Positions 17,695 through 26,825 of a DNA stretch of 64,000 nucleotides are shown piece by piece. The notes beneath the pieces were generated by a model, which saw only the letters and a program-made list of their open reading frames with translations, was not told the origin of the DNA and did no database searches. A program made the translations under genes and the position numbers. Within the stretch, counting starts at the first letter, position 1. Each line of letters starts with the position of its first letter. The stretch covers positions 1-64,000 of the forward strand of contig NZ_BBZF01000029.1 of NCBI RefSeq assembly GCF_020884795.1, in the 5' to 3' direction. Source of the stretch: Micromonospora okii (GTDB lineage: Bacteria > Actinomycetota > Actinomycetes > Mycobacteriales > Micromonosporaceae).

Positions 17695-20694
17695 TTAAGC
17701 GGTCATGCTTTCGGTCATGGTGTCGGTCACCAATTGATCTCTTTCGGCGGCTGTCGCCCAGTGGATCACGCTTCCGTCGGGGCGTTTGGAGACGACCAGG
17801 AGTCGATCGATATTCTCCGCGACGGATTTTACGTGGCTGATCACCGCGATAAGCCGGCCGCCACGGGTTTGCTGCGCGAGAGCGTCGAGGGCTCCGGCGA
17901 GCGCGTTGGGGTCGAGCGCGCCGAAGCCTTCGTCGAGGAACAGCGCCTCGATACGTCCGCCGGAGCGGCTGGCCAGTTCGACGACGGCGAGGGCGAGCGC
18001 GAGGCTTGCCATGAACGTTTCGCCACCCGAGAGCGTTTTGGGGTCTCGGGATTGCCCGGTTTGGCCGTCGATGATGCGGAAGTCGTCGGCGAACCGGAAA
18101 CGGTGGCCGGTCATGCCCAGGAGTAGTTCGGAGGCCAGGTCGAGCAAGGTGTGCTGGCGTCGGGCCACGATAAAGGAGGGAAATTTGCCGTCGGCCAGGA
18201 GCCGGCAGAGCTCTTTGAGCCCTTCGGTCAAGGGCTGGGCTTGGGAGATGCAGATGTCAAGCTGTGCGGCGATGGGGATCTGGCGTTGGGCCTCGGTCAG
18301 GTGCTCGGTCGCGAGCTTGAGATCGGCGGCGGCGTGGCCGAGGAGGTCGTCGAGGTCGTCGCTCGTGTCGGCTTGCGATTCCGTCAGAGCCTGCTGCACG
18401 ACTTTGTTCTGGGCCTCGGCGGCGGTTCGTAGATCGGTCTGCGTTGTCTCGCTTACCTGCTGAAGGCGTTGGGCTGTTTCTTGGATCTCTCGTGCCCAGG
18501 TGGCACGCGCTTGCAGATCGTCACCTACAAATTCGGACAAGCTCTCGGCATTCAGGAGCCTGGCAAGATCGGCGGCACGTTCGTACGTAGTGACGATCTT
18601 CGTGTGCAGCGCTTGAGAGGGACGTTCGATCTCGACCAAATGGCGCTGCTGGAGGGTACGTTCTTGCGCTCCGAGCCCTTCGCGGTGTTGGGCGGCGCGT
18701 TCCAGGTCGTCGCGGATTTCGTTGAGTGCGGCCCGGCGCTGTTTCGCGAGAGTAAGGGCCGTGTTGATGGCCGCTATCGCCGGCAGGCCCTCGGCCTGGA
18801 ACGGGACCGGCAAGGTGGCCAGCCGGGCGCTGAGAGCCGCGGCCTTCTTCTCGTACGCGAGCTGCGCGTCCGCCAGCTCGTCGCTCTTTTCCGAGAGTCG
18901 CCGCTCGTGAAGTTCCAGAGCCACGGCTAGTTCGGTCGAGACCTTCAGCGCTGCGGCACCCGCTCCGGCCGCCTTCTCGGCCTCGGCGCAGGCTGTGCCG
19001 GCTACCGTGCGGACGGCGGCCAGGATGCAGTCGTCCGGGTCGTCCAGGTCGACGGTGCCGAGTATGCGAGAAAGTTCGGCGATGAGGTCGACCAGAGTCT
19101 CGCGGGCCGTCTCGCTGTCGACCGCGGCGGCGGCTTGCGCGGAGGTGGCGTGTTCCAGGTTTGCGGTGGCGGTCGCTACCGCCTTGTCGGCTTTACGGAC
19201 TCCGGTCTGGGCCGTTCTGACCTTGGATGTTGCTGTCTCGAGTCCGTCCGGGGTAGGGGCGACGAAGTCGGCGGGCAGCTCATGCGAGCAGATGGGGCAT
19301 GGGTCGCCGGCGTGGCTGCGGCTCGCCGCGTGTGCCGCCGAGCTGGCGCGTCGGCAGGTCTCGAGGTCTTCTTCCGCCTGGGCGAGCACGATGTGGGCTT
19401 CGCTGGCGCCCTTCTCCGCTGCTGCGAGGGCCACTTGAGCGGATATGACGGCGGCGTCCGCCTTGGCCCGCGCCTCGTCAGCCTGGCGGCCACGATCGAT
19501 CTGTTTCCGGACGGCGGCCAACGCCGTCGTGCACTGCTCGACGTGTTGTGCCTGCTCGTCGGCGTGTTGCTGGGCCGTGCTGGCGGCGGTGCCGGCATTC
19601 GCGGCGTTGGTCGCTGCCCGCTCGGCCTGTTCGCGGTGGCCGGCGAGGCCGGTTCGCTCGGTCGCGAGTGCCTCGGCTCGTTGGTGAAGGTGGTCCTTCT
19701 CCGCGTCCAGGTCGGGTTGCTGACGTGCGGCGTCTTCTAGAGTGGCGATGGCCGTGTTGACGGCATCCTGCCCGGTGCCGTCCGCTTCGGCGGTGGCGAG
19801 ATCCGCTCGTACGGAGGCGATCGCCGCGTCGGCCGCCGCGATCTCCCGAGTGACCCGGTCCGACTCGACGCCCAAGGCCTCGTCGGCGGCCAGGAGGCGC
19901 TGATAGGTGTCCGGAGCGTCGGCGACGTGGACGCGTTGCAGGGCCGCCGCCGCGTCGCCGATCTTCTGGGCCCGGTCGGCCAGGCGTTGGCGTTCGCGCT
20001 GGGCAGCGGCGATGGTGTTCTTGGCGTCTCGCAGCCGCGTGCGGCGGGTCTCGCTGTCCTGCTTGCGCTGGGTGGCCGCGTTCGCCTCGGCTTGCGGGTC
20101 GGCGAACATGAGTTGCCGCCGACCGGTGATGGTGGCCAGTTGCGGGTGGATGCGGTCGTAGGCTTCGCGGGCCCGGTTCTGCATGGTGTCGAGCTGGTCG
20201 AGCCCGAGGATGCTCTTGAGGATCTCGGTGCGCGGTCTGCCGGTGGTGTGCAGCAGCTCCTGGAATTTGCCTTGCGGGAGGATAACGGCTTTGAGGAAGG
20301 CCTTGGCGTCGAGCCCGATCAGGTCCTCGATGGTCGCGTTGACCTGGTCTTTGTGATCGTGGCGGATAGCTGTGTCGTCAAGGCATTCCAGGACGTGCTG
20401 AGCCGTCGGGGATCCGCTGCGGGAAGTGGAGCGCAGGACGCGCCAGGTCCGGTTGCGGGCTCGAAAGGTCAGGTCAACGAGGATGGTGTTCATGCCGTCG
20501 GCGATGAGCGGGACGGCGCTGCGGTGGTCCCAGGTGCAGCCGCCGTAGAGGGCGTAGAAGAGGGCCTCGAACAGGGAGGTTTTCCCGGCTCCGGTCGGGC
20601 CGACGATGGCCATCAGAGACGCGTCGGTGAAGTCGATTGTCTGCTCGGTACGGTAGGCGCGGAGGCCGGCCAGGCGCAGGGTCAGTGGTCGCAC
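17695..20694 (-). CDS. sbcC: SbcC/Rad50-type ATPase of a DNA double-strand-end nuclease
   Basis: 999 residues from a GTG at 20694, 12 bases inside the 3' end of sbcD; a frame extending to 21366 mirrors sbcD. Walker A is VGPTGAGKTS (~31-40). A zinc-hook apex HAGDPCPICSHELP sits mid-protein between two coiled coils, and the C-terminal head has the signature LSGGETFMASLALALAVVELA and Walker B ALFLDEGFGALDP. With SbcD this makes the Mre11-Rad50-type nuclease that opens hairpins and processes protein-blocked ends. Chromosomal sbcDC is usually elsewhere, so finding it directly upstream of Wadjet suggests a dedicated copy. ATPase motifs are intact. Confidence 0.92.
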   Translation of the reverse strand: MRPLTLRLAGLRAYRTEQTIDFTDASLMAIVGPTGAGKTSLFEALFYALYGGCTWDHRSAVPLIADGMNTILVDLTFRARNRTWRVLRSTSRSGSPTAQHVLECLDDTAIRHDHKDQVNATIEDLIGLDAKAFLKAVILPQGKFQELLHTTGRPRTEILKSILGLDQLDTMQNRAREAYDRIHPQLATITGRRQLMFADPQAEANAATQRKQDSETRRTRLRDAKNTIAAAQRERQRLADRAQKIGDAAAALQRVHVADAPDTYQRLLAADEALGVESDRVTREIAAADAAIASVRADLATAEADGTGQDAVNTAIATLEDAARQQPDLDAEKDHLHQRAEALATERTGLAGHREQAERAATNAANAGTAASTAQQHADEQAQHVEQCTTALAAVRKQIDRGRQADEARAKADAAVISAQVALAAAEKGASEAHIVLAQAEEDLETCRRASSAAHAASRSHAGDPCPICSHELPADFVAPTPDGLETATSKVRTAQTGVRKADKAVATATANLEHATSAQAAAAVDSETARETLVDLIAELSRILGTVDLDDPDDCILAAVRTVAGTACAEAEKAAGAGAAALKVSTELAVALELHERRLSEKSDELADAQLAYEKKAAALSARLATLPVPFQAEGLPAIAAINTALTLAKQRRAALNEIRDDLERAAQHREGLGAQERTLQQRHLVEIERPSQALHTKIVTTYERAADLARLLNAESLSEFVGDDLQARATWAREIQETAQRLQQVSETTQTDLRTAAEAQNKVVQQALTESQADTSDDLDDLLGHAAADLKLATEHLTEAQRQIPIAAQLDICISQAQPLTEGLKELCRLLADGKFPSFIVARRQHTLLDLASELLLGMTGHRFRFADDFRIIDGQTGQSRDPKTLSGGETFMASLALALAVVELASRSGGRIEALFLDEGFGALDPNALAGALDALAQQTRGGRLIAVISHVKSVAENIDRLLVVSKRPDGSVIHWATAAERDQLVTDTMTESMTA

Positions 20695-21944
20695 GTTGCG
20701 CTCCCTGCGGCCGTCGGGGCGAGGGTCTGGGCCAGGGCGGTCTCTTCGGCGAAGACGGTGTCGCGTTCTTCGTCGATTCCCTGCCGCAGGGCGGCGAAGA
20801 CGCGGATGACGTCGGCAACGGCGCCGTTCTGGACGCCGCCTTGCTCGGCGAGGTACTGGCGGAACTCCTGGACCAGGTCGGTCTCGGGCGCGACGGTGTC
20901 GGGTCGTGCGAGTTCGGTGTCGTTGCGCTGGTTGTCCGCCAGGTTGGTGATCGGCAGGATCGTCGCGTCCGGGAGCAGGTCGTAGACCTGTTCTTTCAGC
21001 GTGGGGATTGGGGCGGGGCTGTGGATGGTGATCAGGCAGATCTCGTCGGTGAAGTCGGCGGCCTGCATCCTGAGCTCGTCGAGCGTGCCCTCGAACTTGC
21101 GCAACCGGCGGCCCCTGTGCAACAGCACTTTTTCGACCTGCGCGGGTTCGCCGGCTTTGACGGTAACCATGACGATGCCTTTGCGGTCGTTGACCTCGCC
21201 GAAGTCGAGTTGGAGGGGTGATCCGGCGTAGCGGCCGGTGATGGCGGTGTTGGGTAGCCGCTGGGGTTGGTGGATGTGCCCGAAGGCCGCGTAGCTCACC
21301 GGCGGCAGCGCGTCGAGATCGGTCGCGTAGGTCTCGTCGACGTGCAGGGAGCGTTCGCTGCTGCACAGTTGGGCGCCGCCGACGTGTAGGTGAGCCGCGA
21401 ACATGGCGATGTCGCGGTGCGGGTCGAAGTCCTGCATGAGGTTGTCGGCCAGCGCGGCCTCGTAGCCGCGGATTCTGCCGTTGTAGGCCGTCCCCCAGGT
21501 CTCGGGCGGCCCGAAGGCGTCGACGACCTCGCTGACGTGGACGAAGGGCAGTACCGCGAGGCGCAGGACCTGATCGTCGGCGACTGGGAAGCGCAGCACA
21601 CCGCCGTCGTCGCCGTGGCGCGGCTTGTCGACGAACCGCAGCCGGCCGTTGGCGCCAAGGAGCCGGTTGAAGATCCGGAAGAGGGCGGCCGAGTCGTGGT
21701 TACCCCGGACCACGACCGTCGGGGCGATCGCCGCCAGTTGTTGCAGGGCGGCAGCGGCGCGTTCGATCTCGACGTAGCCGGGCAGGTACTGGTCGAACAG
21801 GTCGCCGGTGTGCAGGATGACGTCCGGCTTGCGCTCGCGGGCGATGTCGATGATCTCGGCGATCACCGCGTCGTGGTCCGGCGCGCGGGATTCCTGGTAG
21901 GTGGCACGACCCAGATGCCAGTCCGAGGTGTGAAGCAACTTCAT
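20682..21944 (-). CDS. sbcD: SbcD/Mre11-type exonuclease
   Basis: 420 residues. The Mn2+-phosphoesterase motifs are intact: LLHTSDWHLGR (motif I), VILHTGDLFDQ (II), VVVRGNHDSAA (III), MFAAHLHVGG (IV) and SYAAFGHIHQPQ (V). The C-terminal capping and SbcC-binding region follows. The ATG at 21944 has GAAGGG upstream. It is the first gene of the minus-strand row sbcD-sbcC-jetA-jetB-jetC-jetD and is divergent from the plus-strand operon starting at 22086. The N-terminal 330 residues are close to standard SbcD length. Confidence 0.93.
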   Translation of the reverse strand: MKLLHTSDWHLGRATYQESRAPDHDAVIAEIIDIARERKPDVILHTGDLFDQYLPGYVEIERAAAALQQLAAIAPTVVVRGNHDSAALFRIFNRLLGANGRLRFVDKPRHGDDGGVLRFPVADDQVLRLAVLPFVHVSEVVDAFGPPETWGTAYNGRIRGYEAALADNLMQDFDPHRDIAMFAAHLHVGGAQLCSSERSLHVDETYATDLDALPPVSYAAFGHIHQPQRLPNTAITGRYAGSPLQLDFGEVNDRKGIVMVTVKAGEPAQVEKVLLHRGRRLRKFEGTLDELRMQAADFTDEICLITIHSPAPIPTLKEQVYDLLPDATILPITNLADNQRNDTELARPDTVAPETDLVQEFRQYLAEQGGVQNGAVADVIRVFAALRQGIDEERDTVFAEETALAQTLAPTAAGSATCDH

Positions 21945-22085
21945 GAGGGCCCTTCTCGCGGATACGGGCAGGTATAGATGGCGTTTCGCGGACGCCGGGG
22001 TGTCCGCAGATGATCACACACCGTACAGACCCACGTAGTCTGGCAGAACATGGAAGCAAGTCAAGTAGCATGGTAGTGTCGGGTT
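21945..22085. promoter_or_regulatory. Divergent promoter region between sbcD row and helicase/nuclease operon
   Basis: 141 bases that must hold the promoters of both transcription units. On the plus strand TAGTGT ends 7 bases before the ATG of the first gene (22086), and no ribosome site is present, which fits a leaderless mRNA starting at that ATG. I see no clear palindromic operator. Shared control of the two operons is plausible from the geometry but is not shown by a motif. Confidence 0.5.
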
Positions 22086-22913
22086 ATGCCAGAACATCCT
22101 GATGTCCGCGCGGCGCTTTCGGACGTATTCCGGCTCCAGCAGGAACTGACGGCCGCTCTGGACGACGGCAGGCCGGAGGACGTCGACCGGATCCTCGCCG
22201 AGCTCACGGTCGCGGAGCGGCGCCGTAACCGGCTCTTGCAGCGGGCCAGCAACGCCTCCCCTTCGGGATTCGACGCCGTCCCCCCGGTCCGCGAGCAGTT
22301 GGCGGCCGTCCTGGGCTTGCTGAGCCGGCCGGCGGCGGTCGCGCTGATCAAGGATGCAGCGACCGCACGATTCGGCGAACCGATCCAGCCCAGCCGCCTG
22401 GCGTCGGTACGCCGCGACGAGCAGCGGTCGTGGCAGGCCGCGAACCGACCCAGCAGCCAGGGCCGCAGCCTTGCACGGCCGGCCTACATCGTTCCGGCGC
22501 TGACCGCGGACCGCTTCGCGCCGGTACGCGGGATGCTCGCCATGTCCAGCTGGGCGCTGGAAGTGCGGATTATCGCTCCGGCGAGCCACCGTGTCGACAC
22601 GCTGCACATCCTCGTTCGGTTGATTGACGAGCTCGACCGCGATCCGGAAGCATCGTGGGCGCCGAACATCAGGCGCATGGTGTGGCGCTTCGCCCGTTCG
22701 GTGGCCGGCGCTATCGACAACCGCGACGGGGTTGGTAACCAGCAGATCCGCGATGCCGCCGAACGCGAGCTGGCGCTCATCGCTCCTGATGACACCGCCG
22801 AACGTCACGCGGCAGCCGAACGCGCGCGTCGGCAGCTCGACCCGGAAATGCTCCTGTTCGGTTCCGCGTTGCGTAACGCATCCCAGAATTCCTCCTCGGA
22901 GGCAAGTGCATGA
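22086..22913 (+). CDS. Unknown protein, first gene of four-gene helicase/nuclease operon
   Basis: 275 residues with no family I recognise. The N terminus is helical and charged (FRLQQELTAALDDGRPEDVDRILAELTVAERRRNRLLQ). A middle segment LLSRPAAVALIKDAATARFGEPIQPSRLASVRRDEQRSW looks like a winged-helix DNA-binding unit, followed by another region (ALEVRIIAPASHRVDTLHILVRLIDELDRD) that is compact and mostly helical. The gene overlaps the nuclease gene as ATGA at 22910. It could be a DNA-binding regulator or a specificity subunit; this is inference from position. Confidence 0.75.
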   Translation: MPEHPDVRAALSDVFRLQQELTAALDDGRPEDVDRILAELTVAERRRNRLLQRASNASPSGFDAVPPVREQLAAVLGLLSRPAAVALIKDAATARFGEPIQPSRLASVRRDEQRSWQAANRPSSQGRSLARPAYIVPALTADRFAPVRGMLAMSSWALEVRIIAPASHRVDTLHILVRLIDELDRDPEASWAPNIRRMVWRFARSVAGAIDNRDGVGNQQIRDAAERELALIAPDDTAERHAAAERARRQLDPEMLLFGSALRNASQNSSSEASA

Positions 22914-24076
22914 TCGTCGAAGACGCCCGCGAACGTCTCGTACGGTTCCGTGGCGGCTTTCCCGTGAAGCCGCTTGATGCCCGCCGTATCGCCGGCCTGC
23001 TCGAAGCGCCGGGCTGCACTCGGCGGCAAGTCCTTGATGCCGCGTCGATCCCGATGGAGGACCTGGTCCCGCTGCTGGGCGGCCGGTGGGCCGGAAGTAG
23101 CCCACTGGCGCTCGATCGTGGCCGGCGCTTCGAGCAGCGCGTGGTGGCCAACGGCATGACGGACCTGCTGCCGTTGGTCCGGCAGAAACTCGGCTTACAG
23201 GTGCAGGACATACGGCAACTAGATCTGTCCACGTCCGAGCTCAAGACCCAGTATCCCGATCCCGAGATCGATCTCACGAGGCTGAGGGTGAAGCTGACTC
23301 GTAGCGCCGTCGAGCAGATGCTTGACGGCGATCAGGCGGCGATCAATCTCCTACGCCACCCCTATCTGCCGCTGTCGCTCGGCGACATGCCCACGCATCT
23401 CGAACCGGACGTCGTCGCGTTCGCCGCTTCCGGGAACCTCGCCCCGCTCGAGATCAAGTCGTTCTCGTGCGTCAACGGGGTTGCCGACCCTGTGAAGGTG
23501 TCCGAGGCAGCCCGGCAGATGGCGGTGTATCTGCTGGGGCTGCGCAAGCTGGTCGGCGATCTGGGCGGGGCCAAGGATCGTGTGAACACCAGCGGGCTGC
23601 TGGTGATGACCGAGAACCTGTTCCTGCGGGCTACCGGGCACGTGATCAACCTGCGGCCGCAAGTCCAGCGGCTGGAGCGGACCCTGCGGGCGTTCCCGGA
23701 CGCGACCAGGCTGGCCCCGTCGGTTCCGGTCTCGATCGAACTTCCGTGCCTGCCCGACGAGGACGCGCCCGAAGTAGTCAAGGACGCGGCCCGCGAACAG
23801 GCACGTGAGGCGGTCGGCGCGCTAGGGATGCGGTTCGGCGACGGCTGCACCCGCTGCCCGATGCTGACCTTCTGCCGCACGGAGGCGCGACTGCAGGACA
23901 ACGTCGCCCAACTGGGCAACCAGGCCGCCAACCTGTGCGGCGACGTCGGCACGGTCACGGCTGCCCTCGAACTCGCGGCGGGAACCCGGCAACCCGACGG
24001 TGCCGCCGAGATCGCCGTCGCCGACGAACTGCGCCGGGCCTCGATCGCGCTCGAACTCGCCGGAGCGCGTGGATGA
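22910..24076 (+). CDS. PD-(D/E)XK nuclease with Cas4/AddB-like Fe-S cysteines
   Basis: 388 residues. LDRGRRFEQRVV resembles the first RecB-nuclease motif (Glu75). EPDVVAF...APLEIKSF supplies the catalytic Asp167 and ExK (Glu181, Lys183), and SEAARQMAVYLLGLR resembles the QxxxY motif region. Four cysteines are arranged as in Fe-S nucleases: Cys36 (EAPGCTRRQ) near the N terminus and GDGCTRCPMLTFC (Cys313, Cys316, Cys322) near the C terminus. Cas4, AddB and Dna2 use this arrangement to clamp DNA ends. It overlaps both neighbours and shares a transcript with an SF1 helicase, so a joint helicase-nuclease activity like AddAB or Dna2 is likely. Confidence 0.85.
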   Translation: MIVEDARERLVRFRGGFPVKPLDARRIAGLLEAPGCTRRQVLDAASIPMEDLVPLLGGRWAGSSPLALDRGRRFEQRVVANGMTDLLPLVRQKLGLQVQDIRQLDLSTSELKTQYPDPEIDLTRLRVKLTRSAVEQMLDGDQAAINLLRHPYLPLSLGDMPTHLEPDVVAFAASGNLAPLEIKSFSCVNGVADPVKVSEAARQMAVYLLGLRKLVGDLGGAKDRVNTSGLLVMTENLFLRATGHVINLRPQVQRLERTLRAFPDATRLAPSVPVSIELPCLPDEDAPEVVKDAAREQAREAVGALGMRFGDGCTRCPMLTFCRTEARLQDNVAQLGNQAANLCGDVGTVTAALELAAGTRQPDGAAEIAVADELRRASIALELAGARG

Positions 24077-25506
24077 GTCTAGATGTCCTGCTCGGCCTGA
24101 CGGCCGTCGCGAACCGGCGTGCCGTGCCGCGGGCCAGCCAATGCCACGTGCATCTCTCCGGGCGGCCCTTCGTCGTCGTCGGCTACCACGTGCCCGGAGA
24201 CCCGGGATCCCCGCTCGGCATCCTCTGCGGCGACCGGCGCGACCAGCCGCGGGTCATCGCGGCAGGGGAACCCCGCGACTACGACGAGCGGTGGCGCACC
24301 CTCACCGAGTTCGCGCTCAACCTTAACGGCTATCTCGGCCGATACGCCATGCCGACGCCGCCCAGCCGCCAGGGCCGCAGCCCGGCCCGAGCGCGTCCGG
24401 TGATCCCGCAGCTCGTAGTGCCCAACGCCGACACCGCACAGTGGCTGTGCCAGGAACTCGGTCTGCTCCTGCGCTATCTACAACCCGAGCGCGACCCCCG
24501 GATCAGCCCCGCGCTGCCGGTGGCCGGGGCGCACCTGTCGTTCTTCGACCAGCAGCGGGTGCCCGGGGCGTCGCTCGTCCTTGCCATGACCGAAGTGCTC
24601 GCTCAGCATTGGAAGACCGGCCAGCTTCCGTCGATGGACAGCAACCTGGCCTCGCAATTGGCCTGGATCCGACGGCCCGACACGATCCTGGAGGCGGAGA
24701 ACGCGCTTCCCGCTGGGCCCGTCCCGGATCCCGAGTGGGAGCGGAAGACGTACACCCGCTCGACCAAGGTCTTCAACCAGCTGCGCGGCGTCGCCGGACG
24801 ACCTGCCGACGCCGTTCGGGAAGCGTCGGACACGGTGTGGGAGGCCCTGGAGCCGGCCTGGAAGGCTGTGTGGGAATCACTGGACGCGGTCGACGAGCTT
24901 CCCGAGGCCGAACACGTCGACGAACGCGCTCGTGGCGATGAGATGCAGTGGCATCGTCACGCCGAACGCGTCCGCGGCAACCGCGCCTACTTCCGGCGCC
25001 GGCCGCGCCAGCTCCAAGTCTTTCGGTATCTCAACCGGCTGGAACGGCTGACGGGCAACCTCGACCGGCAGATGGCTCTCGACGACCCGCAGATCATGGC
25101 CCGCCACGTCGCCTCCGGCGACGCGCTCTCCGGAACGGTCGTCAAAGTCCTGCCAGAAGGCACCGGCCGTCAAGGCCGCCGCCAGCCCCGGCCGATCATG
25201 CACATTAGGCCAGATCTCCCCTTCGCCCGCCCGCTGGGAACCCATCTCTGGTTGCACTGCGCCGTCGAGACGTCCCGCGCCGGAAACCCTGTGCGGCCCA
25301 CCGTGGAGCTGGAAGTCACCGGGCTCGACGCTGACGGCATCGTCGAACTGACCGTCGTGAGCAACGCGATCAAGCGCGAGCACCACCGCCGGCTTCCGCT
25401 ACCCGACACCCGTCAGGTCTTCGCCCCGTTCGAACCGCCGACTTTCCGCCCCGACGCCATCCCTGACGTCCTTCCCTGGACGCACCGCGAACCCGAGGCA
25501 GACTGA
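24073..25506 (+). CDS. Unknown protein with possible beta-barrel/OB region, partner of the helicase
   Basis: 477 residues from an ATG overlapping the nuclease stop (ATGA); the frame is open upstream but that part mirrors the nuclease gene. The first 150 residues contain FVVVGYHVP and GILCGDRRDQPRVIAAGEP, suggesting a beta-rich domain. A helical middle holds many Trp and Arg. The last 130 residues (GDALSGTVVKVLP...RPLGTHLWLHCAVE...VELEVTGLD...ELTVVSNAI) look like a beta barrel. Dna2/Upf1-type helicases normally carry an inserted beta barrel (domain 1B); this protein may supply that function in trans. No enzymatic motif is visible. Confidence 0.7.
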   Translation: MSLDVLLGLTAVANRRAVPRASQCHVHLSGRPFVVVGYHVPGDPGSPLGILCGDRRDQPRVIAAGEPRDYDERWRTLTEFALNLNGYLGRYAMPTPPSRQGRSPARARPVIPQLVVPNADTAQWLCQELGLLLRYLQPERDPRISPALPVAGAHLSFFDQQRVPGASLVLAMTEVLAQHWKTGQLPSMDSNLASQLAWIRRPDTILEAENALPAGPVPDPEWERKTYTRSTKVFNQLRGVAGRPADAVREASDTVWEALEPAWKAVWESLDAVDELPEAEHVDERARGDEMQWHRHAERVRGNRAYFRRRPRQLQVFRYLNRLERLTGNLDRQMALDDPQIMARHVASGDALSGTVVKVLPEGTGRQGRRQPRPIMHIRPDLPFARPLGTHLWLHCAVETSRAGNPVRPTVELEVTGLDADGIVELTVVSNAIKREHHRRLPLPDTRQVFAPFEPPTFRPDAIPDVLPWTHREPEAD

Positions 25507-26825
25507 TGCCCACCGACCCTCGCGCCGCCCACACCGCAGCCATCGACCAGGTCTGGCGCCTGCTCGACGCCGGAGCCCAGGCCGTCATCGTCAACTCGCC
25601 GCCCGGAGCAGGAAAATCCACACTCGTCCGCGCGACCGCCCGCCGGATGGCGGGCAGCCATGGTCAGATCCCGATCATCACCCAGACGAACGAACAAGCA
25701 GACGACCTCACACGCGACCTGCTCGAAGATCTACGCGACTCACCAATTCGCGCCGGTCGGTTGCACGCCGATAAATACACGCCACCCGTCGGCGTCACAG
25801 CGTCAACGGACATCGACGAGCTCAACGAGTGCGACATCGTCGTCGCGCCCGCCGCGAAGTGGGGCTTCGTCCGCGCCGACCACCGGTGGGAACTCGGCAT
25901 CGTCGACGAGGCTTACCAGGTGTCGTCGGTCGACCTCGCCAAGTTCGCCGCCAGGTTCGACGCCCTGCTCCTGGTCGGCGACCCCGGACAGCTCAGCCCC
26001 TTCACCACGGCCGACGAAGGCGCCATCAGGTCCACGGGCAGTTGGCCATTGGAAACCGCCGCCGGCACCGTACTCGGCACCTACCCCGACACACCCGTGG
26101 TGCCGTTGCCCGTGTCGTGGCGACTCCCGCCCAGCGGGGCCGGCATCGTCTCCGACGCCTTCTACAGCCGCGCCTTCACCGCCGGCTCCGACCACGGCGA
26201 GCGAGGCCTTCGTCTTCCCCTCGGCGCCATCCGTGACTCCGTCGACGAAGTTCTGCGCGTCGCGGAAAGATACGGGTGGTGCCTGGCCCAACTGCCCGAT
26301 GCCCAACTTCCCCGCACCGACCCCCAGGCTGTCGCCACGATCGCGAACATCGCCCACCGGCTGCTCTCCAGCAAAGCCCGCATCCAGGACGGCAAGGAGC
26401 TACGGAACCTCTACCCCCGCGACATCGCCATCGGTGTGACCCACCGCGACCAACAAGCCCTCGTACGGGCAGCCGCCGACACGGTCTGCGAATCCCTCGA
26501 CCTCGCGCCGGGCTCAATCGTGGTCGACACCGCCAACAAGCTTCAGGGCCGGCAATTTGAAGTGGTGATCGCCTGGCACCCGCTGTCTGGCCGCCGCGAT
26601 GCGTCCGCCTTTCACCTCGAAGCGGGACGGCTCTGCGTCCTCGCCTCACGCCACCGGCAAGCCTGCATCGTCGTCACCCGAGACGGCGTCCGCCAGCAAC
26701 TTGACGCCTACCCCCACACCGAACCCGTATGGATCGGCGCCGCGACACCAGAGGTTGACGGGTGGGAGGCGAACCATCGATTCCTCGACGGCCTCAACCA
26801 ATTCGCTGTTTCCGTCGACGCGTGA
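25506..26825 (+). CDS. SF1 DNA/RNA helicase of the Dna2/Upf1-like group
   Basis: 439 residues. Walker A (motif I) is NSPPGAGKSTL (~30-40), motif Ia IITQTNEQADDL, motif II is GIVDEAYQV (a DEAY variant of DEAx), motif III is LLVGDPGQLSPF, and the C-terminal half has GVTHRDQQALVRAA, VDTANKLQGRQFEVVIAW (motif V) and LCVLASRHRQACIVV (motif VI). It lacks the inserted 1B barrel and any nuclease domain, so it is compact for its family. It starts one base inside the previous gene's stop. Together with the Fe-S nuclease it would form a separate-subunit version of Dna2. Confidence 0.85.
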   Translation: MPTDPRAAHTAAIDQVWRLLDAGAQAVIVNSPPGAGKSTLVRATARRMAGSHGQIPIITQTNEQADDLTRDLLEDLRDSPIRAGRLHADKYTPPVGVTASTDIDELNECDIVVAPAAKWGFVRADHRWELGIVDEAYQVSSVDLAKFAARFDALLLVGDPGQLSPFTTADEGAIRSTGSWPLETAAGTVLGTYPDTPVVPLPVSWRLPPSGAGIVSDAFYSRAFTAGSDHGERGLRLPLGAIRDSVDEVLRVAERYGWCLAQLPDAQLPRTDPQAVATIANIAHRLLSSKARIQDGKELRNLYPRDIAIGVTHRDQQALVRAAADTVCESLDLAPGSIVVDTANKLQGRQFEVVIAWHPLSGRRDASAFHLEAGRLCVLASRHRQACIVVTRDGVRQQLDAYPHTEPVWIGAATPEVDGWEANHRFLDGLNQFAVSVDA

